DNA of 64,000 nt from Streptomyces sp. Tu6071 (GTDB lineage: Bacteria > Actinomycetota > Actinomycetes > Streptomycetales > Streptomycetaceae), in contig NZ_CM001165.1 of NCBI RefSeq assembly GCF_000213055.1, positions 2,005,345 to 2,069,344 on the forward strand, in the 5' to 3' direction. Position numbers and translations under genes: made by a program. Below the pieces are notes generated by a model. That model saw nothing but the letters and a program-made list of their open reading frames with translations, made no database searches and was not told the origin of the DNA. Below, one piece after another: positions 57,800 to 64,000 of the stretch (position 1 is the first letter of the stretch; every line of letters begins with the position of its first letter).

Positions 57800-58210
57800 A
57801 TGACACCGCCCACCGCACCGCACGACCCGTACGGGAATCCGCCCTCCGCCGGCTACGCGGTCGAGGGTGACCAGCCCCTGGTGCGGCCCTACGCGATGAC
57901 GGGCGGCCGGACCCGGCCCCGTTACCAGCTCGCCATCGAGGCGCTGGTCAGCACGACGGCGGACCCGATGCAGATGTCGGGCCTGCTCCCGGAGCACCAG
58001 CGGATCTGCCACCTGTGCCGCGAGGTCAAATCGGTGGCGGAGGTCTCCGCGCTCCTGACGATGCCCCTCGGCGTGGCCCGGATTCTCGTCGCCGACCTGG
58101 CGGAGGCCGGTCTCGTCGCGATCCACCAGCCCGGCGGCGACGAGAACGCCGGCGGCCAGCCAGACGTGACACTGCTCGAAAGGGTGCTCAGTGGACTTCG
58201 CAAGCTCTAA
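57800..58210 (+). CDS. cvnC: DUF742 protein CvnC (copy 1)
   Basis: The 136-aa DUF742 protein has LVRPYAMTGGRTRPRYQLAIEALVSTT and a winged-helix-like C-terminus, LPEHQRICHLCREVKSVAEVSALLTMPLGVARILVADL. In conservons CvnC binds the other components. ATG with GGAGG upstream; 97 bp after cvnB; overlaps cvnD by 20 bp. Its N-terminal tail is much shorter than in the second copy. Confidence 0.95.
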   Translation: MTPPTAPHDPYGNPPSAGYAVEGDQPLVRPYAMTGGRTRPRYQLAIEALVSTTADPMQMSGLLPEHQRICHLCREVKSVAEVSALLTMPLGVARILVADLAEAGLVAIHQPGGDENAGGQPDVTLLERVLSGLRKL

Positions 58211-58772
58211 CGCCGAGGCGGGACGGTCGACGACCAGCGCGAAAATCGTGGTCGCCGGCGGCTTCGGTGTGGGCAAGACGACCTTCGTCGGCGCCGTCTC
58301 GGAGATCAACCCGCTGCGCACCGAGGCCGTCATGACGAGCGCGAGCGCCGGCATCGACGACCTCACCCACACCGGCGACAAGACCACCACCACCGTCGCC
58401 ATGGACTTCGGCCGCATCACCCTCGACCAGGACCTCATCCTCTACCTCTTCGGCACCCCCGGACAGGACCGCTTCTGGTTCATGTGGGACGACCTCGTCC
58501 GCGGCGCCATCGGCGCCATCGTCCTCGTCGACACCCGCCGCCTCGCCGACTGCTTCCCCGCCGTCGACTACTTCGAGAACTCGGGCCTCCCCTTCGTCAT
58601 CGCCCTCAACGGCTTCGAAGGACACCAGCCCTACACCCCCGACGAAGTCCGCGAAGCACTCCAGATCGGACCCGACACCCCGATCATCACCACCGACGCC
58701 CGCCACCGCGCCGACGCCAAATCCGCCCTCATCACCCTCGTCGAACACGCCCTCATGGCCCGCCTGAAGTGA
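58191..58772 (+). CDS. cvnD: Ras-like GTPase CvnD (copy 1)
   Basis: The 193-aa MglA-like GTPase has Walker A GGFGVGKTT (23-31), switch region ASAGIDDLTHTGDKTTTTVAMDFG, LFGTPGQDRFWFMWDDL (the DxxG equivalent is GTPGQ), and NGFEG in the place of NKxD. GTG 58191 lies inside cvnC (20-bp overlap). It is the signalling output of the conservon. Confidence 0.95.
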   Translation: MDFASSNAEAGRSTTSAKIVVAGGFGVGKTTFVGAVSEINPLRTEAVMTSASAGIDDLTHTGDKTTTTVAMDFGRITLDQDLILYLFGTPGQDRFWFMWDDLVRGAIGAIVLVDTRRLADCFPAVDYFENSGLPFVIALNGFEGHQPYTPDEVREALQIGPDTPIITTDARHRADAKSALITLVEHALMARLK

Positions 58773-58966
58773 GGGCGCGGGAGCCCCGCGGGGGCTCCGC
58801 GCGACGGGAGTGAAGGCCGCGGAACGGGGCCGGCGGGCCGCCCGGCGCGCCCGCCCGGCCCCGCTGTGTCCTTCGACACGGTGTCGACAGGCTTCATAAC
58901 GTTTCGACAGAGAATTGACCGCGCGCCACCACGCGCCGCGCCCGTGCGGTGCCGCTGCGCGCATAC
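58773..58966 (+). other. Post-conservon spacer with two GC-rich hairpins
   Basis: A hairpin at 58775-58802 (GCGCGG(g)AGCCCC / GGGGCTCCGCGC) follows the cvnD stop almost directly, and a second inverted repeat (ggggccgg...ccggcccc) is at about 58827-58862. Downstream, 58880-58920 has an AT-richer part (ttcgacacggtgtcgacaggcttcataacg) that could be a promoter. Confidence 0.6.
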
Positions 58967-58998
58967 GAGTCCCGGCTTTTGCCGGGGCTCGTTCTTTT
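58967..58998 (+). terminator. Intrinsic terminator between conservons
   Basis: A 10-bp stem with one G:U pair (GAGTCCCGGC / GCCGGGGCTC), TTTT loop, followed by GTTCTTTT. Rightward orientation; ends anything transcribed through cvn copy 1. Confidence 0.88.
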
Positions 58999-59194
58999 AT
59001 GCCCCTTTTATTAGCCTGGCGCGGCGTCCCGGGTGTCCGGAAGACCACTTCCGCAGAACGTTTGGCGGCGCACGGCGGAGCGTGCTGAAATCGCTGAACT
59101 GCCCAGTAGCAAGGGTGGTGAGCCGCCCGCTGTTGAGGGCCGGAAAACATCAGCGGCACGCGAGCGGTGCCGGCGCCGAGAGGTTGTTGGTCGA

Positions 59195-62100
59195 GTGAGG
59201 CGAAGCAAGAAGGGCTCAGGCCCGGCGGAGCGGGCCCGGGGTAACTTCACCCCGCTCGCGACCGCCGAGGCGCCGGCCGCGGTGCCGGAGAGCGGGAGCC
59301 CCACCTCCCCCTCCGCCCGCGGCAGCCGGCTGTCCCCCCGCAACTGGCGGGTCCCCACCCGGCTGAACGCGATCCTGCTCATACCCGTCATCGTCGGCCT
59401 CGTCATGGGCGGCTTCCAGGTGAAGGGGTCGATCGACACCTGGCGGGAGGCGGAGGACGCCGAGCACACGGCGCGCCTCGTGCAGGCCGCCATGACGTAC
59501 GGCAACCGGCTCATCGAGGAGCGCGACGTCAGCGCCGAGCCGCTGCTCAAGGGCGAGGGCGTCACCCCGGCGGTGACCAAGGCGCGTACGGCCACGGACG
59601 TCGCGGCCCGCGAGTTCACCGCGGCCGCCGCCGAGATGCCGCACACCGAGGGCCTCGACCGGCGCATGGCCGACTTCCGCAAGGTCGAGCCGGGGCTCGA
59701 CGCGCTGCGCAAGGCCGCGTACACGAAGAAGCTCTCCGGCGTGCGGACCGAGGAGGGCTACACCGAGGTCCAGCACCCGCTCATGGAGTTCGCCAACGAA
59801 CTCGGCCTCGGCACCGGCAACATCACGAGCTACGGGCGCACCGTCTACGCGATCTCGCTCTCGAAGGCGGCGCTCTCGCTCCAGCGCTCCATCGGCATGC
59901 ACCTGTGGGTCGCGCCGGGTCCCGACGCGGCGGGCGCCGCGAAGCAGCGCACCGCGCTGCCCACCTACGCCTACCTGGAGGGCATCGCCGTCGAGGAGTA
60001 CACCTCCGGCGGTACCCCCGCGGACGTCGCGGCGCTGGACGAGGCGATGAAGAAGCTCGCCGCGGACGGCAAGAAGGCGAACGCGCGCGCGGCCGTGGCC
60101 GCGAAGGAGGCGGGCAAGAAGTACGTGGCACCGCCCGACCAGGAGACGATGGTCGGCCTCCTCTCCCGGCCCGACGCGACGCAGGACCGGCTCACCGCGC
60201 AGGGCGTCACCCCCGCGAGCTGGTGGGCCACGACGACGCCGCGCTTCGACGCGTACCGCACGATCGAGTCCGATCTCACGCGGAAGGCCGTGACGGAGGC
60301 GGCGGGCATCGTCGACGACGCCAAGCGCGACACGCTCCTCGTCTCGGCGGCCGTCGTCGCCGCCCTGCTGCTCGCCTTCCTCATCGCGGGGATGATGGCG
60401 CGGCAGATGAGCAAGTCCATGCGGCGCCTGCGCACGGAGGCGTTCGGCATAGCGCAGAAGCGGCTGCCCGCCCTCGTCGACCAGCTCTCGCGCACCGATC
60501 CCGGCCGCGTGGACACGCGCGTCACACCGCTGCCGATCACCTCGACCGACGAGATCGGCGAGGTCGCCCGCGCCTTCGACCAGGTGCACCGCGAGGCGGT
60601 CAGGCTCGCCTCCGAACAGGCCCTCCTGCGCAGCAACATCAACGCCATATTCACCAACCTCTCGCGGCGCAACCAGTCCCTCATCGAGGGGCAGCTCACC
60701 CTCATCACGGACCTGGAGAACAACGAGGCGGAGCCCGAGCAGCTGGAGAACCTCTTCAAGCTCGACCACCTCGCGACCCGTATGCGCCGCAACGGCGAGA
60801 ACCTCCTCGTCCTCGCGGGCGAGGAGCCGGGACGCCGCTGGGACCAGCCGGTGCCGCTCGTCGACGTGCTGCGCGCCGCCTCGTCCGAGGTCGAGCAGTA
60901 CGAGCGCGTCGAGCTGTCCGGGGTGCCCGAGGCCGAGATCCACGGCCGCGCCGTGACCGACCTCGTGCACCTGCTCTCCGAACTGCTGGAGAACGCCACG
61001 ACGTTCTCCTCGCCGCAGACGAAGGTGCGGGTCACGGCGACGCGGATGCCGGACGGCCGCGTCGTGATCGAGATCCACGACAAGGGCATCGGCCTCAACG
61101 CCGAGGACTTCGCCGACATCAACCACCGGCTCGCCAATCCGCCGGTCGTGGACGCGGCGATCTCGCAGCGCATGGGCCTCTTCGTGGTCGGGCGGCTCTC
61201 CGACCGGCACGGCATCCGGGTCCAGCTCCGGCCCTCGGGCGAGCAGGCCGGCACGACCTCGCTCGTCATGCTCCCCGAGTCGATCACGCACGGCGGGGGC
61301 GGACAGGCCGGTCAGGAGAACGAGTTCACCGTCTCCTCGATGATCCCGGGGCAGCCGCACGCCGCACCGGGCGCGGGCCACGCGCCGCTGCGCACCGCCG
61401 CCGAACTCGGCTTCGACGACACCCGGTACGGGGCCGGGCAGCCCGCCCTGCCCGCGGGCGAGAACCCGGCCGGGCTCGACCCGGTGGGCCGCTCCCTGTT
61501 CCGCGAGGAGCGCCGCGCGGCCCTGGAGGCCCAGACGCACCCGCAGGAGCCCGCGCCGGAGCGGCACCAGGACGGGAACCGGCCGCTCTTCCGCGACCAG
61601 GCGGCGCCGGGCCCGTACGAGGGCGGCGGCCCGTACGGGAACGGCGGCACCGACGCGCCGTACGGCGGGAGCCCCGGCTACCCGGGGCAGGCCCCGCAGC
61701 CCTCCTACGGCAACGGCGGGGAGTACGCGCAGGGCTACCCGGCCCCGTACGGCAACGGTCCGGCCGGCTACGCGGGCGAGGGCGGGACCGCGCCCTACCC
61801 GGACGGGAACGCCTACGCTCCGCAGCCGCCGTACCCCGGCTTCACGCAGGGGGCGTACCCCGGCGCCGCGGCCGGGACACCGGGCGCCGAGGGCGGCTAC
61901 CCGGCGCGGGAACAGGACGAGTACGCCCCGCAGTCCGCCTATACGCCCTATGCGGAGCCCACGCACGCCCCGTACCCGCCGGACGCCGCCGGGACCGGCG
62001 GCTACCCGGCCGCCCCTCACCGGGAGGAGTGGCAGCACGGGCCCGCCCAGGGCGGCGCCCCCGGGGGTGAAGCGGAATCCCCCGCACGCGCTCCCCAGGA

Positions 62101-62614
62101 GGACGCCGACCGCGTAGGCTTCGGCCCGCACGGTGGCGCCGCCGAGCAGGAGGGCGGGGTGACCGAAGCAGGTCTGCCGCGCCGGGTTCCCGCCGCGGGG
62201 GCCGGTGAGGTGACGGACCGTCAGGGATGGGACAATGGCCCGAGCGGCACCCCGCCCCAGGACGGCACGCCCGCAGGCGAGCAGCCGCGGGCGGAGCAGG
62301 ACCCCGGTTCCTCGGCCCACGCGGCCAACGAGGACCGCGCTCAGCGCGCGAGCGGCCTGCGCCGCCCGCAGGCGGGCGGGGTCACCTCCTCCGGTCTGCC
62401 GCGCCGGGTGCCCAGGGCCAATCTGGTCGAGGGCGCGGCGGAGGAACAGAGCCCGCAGGGCGGCCCCCAGGTCTCCCGCGCTCCCGAGGACGTCCGCGGC
62501 CGGCTCAGCCGGCTCCGCAACGGCGTCGCGAGGGGCCGCACCGCGGGAAGCGACACGAATGGCACCAACGGCCGGGGTTCCGGCCCCGACAGCACCTACG
62601 ACCAGGAGCGTTAG
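59195..62614 (+). CDS. cvnA: Conservon sensor kinase-like protein CvnA (cvn copy 2)
   Basis: The 1139-aa paralogue of the protein at 52960 has TM1 (about 57-75), extracellular sensing domain, TM2 (about 378-400, LLVSAAVVAALLLAFLIAGMMA), HAMP, and HATPase_c with N box ELLENA (about 594-599), HDKGIGLNAED and GLFVVGRLSDRHG. The C-terminal low-complexity region differs (Tyr/Gly/Pro-rich rather than GQFPA repeats) but ends in the same PRRVPRANLV and VSRAPEDVRGRL motifs. GTG at 59195 (reading MRRSKKGSG) has AGAGG upstream; the longer frame from 59033 is not needed. Confidence 0.95.
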   Translation: MRRSKKGSGPAERARGNFTPLATAEAPAAVPESGSPTSPSARGSRLSPRNWRVPTRLNAILLIPVIVGLVMGGFQVKGSIDTWREAEDAEHTARLVQAAMTYGNRLIEERDVSAEPLLKGEGVTPAVTKARTATDVAAREFTAAAAEMPHTEGLDRRMADFRKVEPGLDALRKAAYTKKLSGVRTEEGYTEVQHPLMEFANELGLGTGNITSYGRTVYAISLSKAALSLQRSIGMHLWVAPGPDAAGAAKQRTALPTYAYLEGIAVEEYTSGGTPADVAALDEAMKKLAADGKKANARAAVAAKEAGKKYVAPPDQETMVGLLSRPDATQDRLTAQGVTPASWWATTTPRFDAYRTIESDLTRKAVTEAAGIVDDAKRDTLLVSAAVVAALLLAFLIAGMMARQMSKSMRRLRTEAFGIAQKRLPALVDQLSRTDPGRVDTRVTPLPITSTDEIGEVARAFDQVHREAVRLASEQALLRSNINAIFTNLSRRNQSLIEGQLTLITDLENNEAEPEQLENLFKLDHLATRMRRNGENLLVLAGEEPGRRWDQPVPLVDVLRAASSEVEQYERVELSGVPEAEIHGRAVTDLVHLLSELLENATTFSSPQTKVRVTATRMPDGRVVIEIHDKGIGLNAEDFADINHRLANPPVVDAAISQRMGLFVVGRLSDRHGIRVQLRPSGEQAGTTSLVMLPESITHGGGGQAGQENEFTVSSMIPGQPHAAPGAGHAPLRTAAELGFDDTRYGAGQPALPAGENPAGLDPVGRSLFREERRAALEAQTHPQEPAPERHQDGNRPLFRDQAAPGPYEGGGPYGNGGTDAPYGGSPGYPGQAPQPSYGNGGEYAQGYPAPYGNGPAGYAGEGGTAPYPDGNAYAPQPPYPGFTQGAYPGAAAGTPGAEGGYPAREQDEYAPQSAYTPYAEPTHAPYPPDAAGTGGYPAAPHREEWQHGPAQGGAPGGEAESPARAPQEDADRVGFGPHGGAAEQEGGVTEAGLPRRVPAAGAGEVTDRQGWDNGPSGTPPQDGTPAGEQPRAEQDPGSSAHAANEDRAQRASGLRRPQAGGVTSSGLPRRVPRANLVEGAAEEQSPQGGPQVSRAPEDVRGRLSRLRNGVARGRTAGSDTNGTNGRGSGPDSTYDQER

Positions 62615-62615
62615 C

Positions 62616-63038
62616 GTGAGCCCGATGAGCCAGGCGGCACAGAACCTGAACTGGTTGATCACCAATTTCGTGGACAACACCCCCGGGGTGTCGCACACGG
62701 TGGTCGTCTCCGCCGACGGTCTTCTCCTCGCGATGTCCGAGGGTTTCCCGCGCGACCGCGCCGACCAGCTCGCGGCCGTGGCCTCGGGTCTCACCTCGCT
62801 GACCGCGGGCGCGTCCCGGATCTTCGAGGGCGGCACCGTGAACCAGACGGTGGTGGAGATGGAGCGGGGATTCCTCTTCATCATGTCCATCTCGGACGGT
62901 TCCTCGCTCGCGGTCCTCGCCCACCCCGAGGCCGACATCGGCCTCGTCGGCTACGAGATGGCCCTGCTCGTGGACCGGGCGGGCTCCGTCCTGACGCCGG
63001 ATCTGCGGGCGGAACTCCAGGGTGGTCTGCTCAACTGA
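62616..63038 (+). CDS. cvnB: Roadblock/LC7 protein CvnB (copy 2)
   Basis: The 140-aa paralogue differs from the copy at 57280 at only a handful of residues (for example PEAD for PECD, MERG for MEHG, GGLLN for GSLLN). GTG at 62616 with AGGAG seven bases away reads MSPMSQAAQ. It starts one base after the cvnA copy 2 stop codon. Confidence 0.95.
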   Translation: MSPMSQAAQNLNWLITNFVDNTPGVSHTVVVSADGLLLAMSEGFPRDRADQLAAVASGLTSLTAGASRIFEGGTVNQTVVEMERGFLFIMSISDGSSLAVLAHPEADIGLVGYEMALLVDRAGSVLTPDLRAELQGGLLN

Positions 63039-63147
63039 CGCTTTTCTCAACCATCAGACAAGCGGTGCGTTTTCGCGTCCCGGGGCCGTAAGGTTTCGGG
63101 ACGCGGCTCCACACTGACGGCGCCCGGACAGCAGGAGGAGGAAGAAC

Positions 63148-63942
63148 GTGACGACACCCCCCGGTGGTTCGCCTGCCGACTGGTCCCACGGCCAGGGCGG
63201 GTACCAGGGTGACGGACCGGGTCCGCACTCCTTCCCAGGGCAGCAGCAGGACGAGCAGCGGCACGACGAGTGGCAGCAGTCCGAGTGGCAGTACGGGCAG
63301 CGGCAGGAGCCGGACCCCGGACAGCCGTACGGGCAGCGCCCGTCGTACGGGGAGCAGCAGCCGTACGGGGAGCAGCGCCCGTACGGCGAGCAGTCGTCGT
63401 ACGGGGACGAGCGGGACCCCTTCGACGCGTACCCGTACCCGCACCCCGGCCAGCAGCCGCAGCAGCCCCGGCCCGCGCAGCCGCGGCAGCAGCCGACGCA
63501 CCCGCGGCACCAGCGACAGCCCGTGCAGCCCACCGGGCCCCGTGCCCCCCTGCCGCGCCAGAACGCGCAGGACGCCTCCGGTGGTGGGGCCGGGCGCGGC
63601 CCGAGTCCGCTCGTGCGGCCGTACGCGATGACCGGTGGCCGGACCCGGCCCCGTTACCAGCTCGCCATCGAGGCGCTGGTCAGCACCACCGCTCAGCCTT
63701 CGCAGATGCAGGGGCAGTTGCCCGAGCATCAGCGGATCTGCAATCTGTGCCGGGAGATCAAGTCAGTAGCGGAGATCTCGGCGCTCCTTTCCATTCCCCT
63801 CGGCGTGGCCCGGATTCTCGTCGCCGACCTGGCGGAGGCCGGTCTCGTCGCGATCCACCAGCCCGGCGGCGACGAGAACGCCGGCGGCCAGCCAGACGTG
63901 ACACTGCTCGAAAGGGTGCTCAGTGGACTTCGCAAGCTCTAG
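63148..63942 (+). CDS. cvnC: DUF742 protein CvnC with long Gln/Tyr-rich N-terminus (copy 2)
   Basis: The 264-aa protein has the same DUF742 core as copy 1 (from about residue 150, LVRPYAMTGGRTRPRYQ) but carries about 130 extra N-terminal residues rich in Gln, Tyr, Gly and Pro, with PYGEQ and PSYGEQQ repeats. GTG 63148 has GGAGGAGG upstream. It overlaps the next gene by 20 bp, as in copy 1. Confidence 0.94.
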   Translation: MTTPPGGSPADWSHGQGGYQGDGPGPHSFPGQQQDEQRHDEWQQSEWQYGQRQEPDPGQPYGQRPSYGEQQPYGEQRPYGEQSSYGDERDPFDAYPYPHPGQQPQQPRPAQPRQQPTHPRHQRQPVQPTGPRAPLPRQNAQDASGGGAGRGPSPLVRPYAMTGGRTRPRYQLAIEALVSTTAQPSQMQGQLPEHQRICNLCREIKSVAEISALLSIPLGVARILVADLAEAGLVAIHQPGGDENAGGQPDVTLLERVLSGLRKL

Positions 63943-64000
63943 TGGCGAACCGGGACGGTCGACCACCAGCGCGAAAATCGTGGTCGCCGGCGGCTTCGGC
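63923..64000 (+). CDS. cvnD: Ras-like GTPase CvnD (copy 2), 5' end only
   Basis: The first 26 codons (reading MDFASSSGEPGRSTTSAKIVVAGGFG) are visible before the right edge cuts the gene at the Walker A motif. GTG is inside cvnC copy 2 (20-bp overlap). It is nearly identical to the start of copy 1. Confidence 0.92.
   Translation, partial: MDFASSSGEPGRSTTSAKIVVAGGFG

Noticed and set aside
52957..57813. 1618-codon minus-strand open frame opposite cvnA
   Set aside because: High-GC antisense artefact; the plus strand carries well-formed cvnA and cvnB with ribosome binding sites.
59033..59194. Longer start for cvnA copy 2
   Set aside because: The extra 54 residues overlap the probable promoter region after the terminator and lack family similarity; GTG 59195 fits the known start RRSKK.

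Overview
The window is about 64 kb of very high-GC actinobacterial chromosome, almost certainly Streptomyces. The evidence is the G/C-biased third positions, frequent GTG/TTG starts, a HupS-type HU with a histone-like tail, NsdA, two conservons (cvnABCD), and a gene order that I recall as the conserved core around SCO5537-SCO5588 of S. coelicolor. No phage, insertion sequence, CRISPR array or biosynthetic cluster was seen. The content is core housekeeping plus a remarkable load of intergenic repeats.

Layout. 1-2 kb: truncated SprT-like metallopeptidase gene and a methyltransferase. 2-9 kb: ftsH protease, ffh (SRP GTPase) and glnD on the minus strand. 10-12 kb: amtB-glnB ammonium operon with a GlnR-like box. 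12-15 kb: nsdA, divergent from a small primase/polymerase-like gene. 15-22.5 kb: ftsY, smc, a 69-aa coiled-coil gene and acyP. 22.7-24 kb: a secreted CAP-domain protein. 24-35 kb: a minus-strand block mutM, rnc, rpmF, DUF177 gene, SepIVA-like gene, coaD, rsmD, recG and a FakA-like DAK2 gene. 35.3 kb: rpmB. 36-38 kb: thiD and thiL. 38.3-39 kb: a stand-alone Lrp ligand-binding domain and a DUF3515 lipoprotein. 39.6-43 kb: ddl, gpsA and plsC, divergent from cofC and a 67-aa gene. 44-45.4 kb: hupS and a 75-aa gene. 45.9-48.8 kb: leuCD, divergent from their regulator ndgR. 49 kb: tRNA-Gln and tRNA-Glu. 49-52.3 kb: a HAD phosphatase, gltX and an FAH-family hydrolase. 53-64 kb: two tandem conservons on the plus strand (the last gene runs off the right edge).

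Functional links: SRP pathway (ffh, ftsY); nitrogen sensing (amtB, glnB, glnD); ribosome and RNA (rnc, rpmF, rpmB, rsmD, DUF177, gltX with both of its likely tRNA substrates); branched-chain amino acids (leuCD, ndgR); thiamine (thiD, thiL); envelope precursors (ddl, plsC, gpsA); chromosome organisation (smc, hupS).

The most unusual signal is a two-tier repeat system. First, an 8-12 bp near-palindrome with core ACGTCGCG (often CGCGACGTCGCG) fills most intergenic gaps and has expanded inside coding sequence, most strikingly as a linker of roughly 100 residues in the SMC hinge. Second, five copies of a 28-bp near-palindrome with two such arms around a fixed GCATATGC centre, all in the same strand orientation, lie only between genes. 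I know of no description of this family. All homology statements come from reading motifs and from memory; no search was run.
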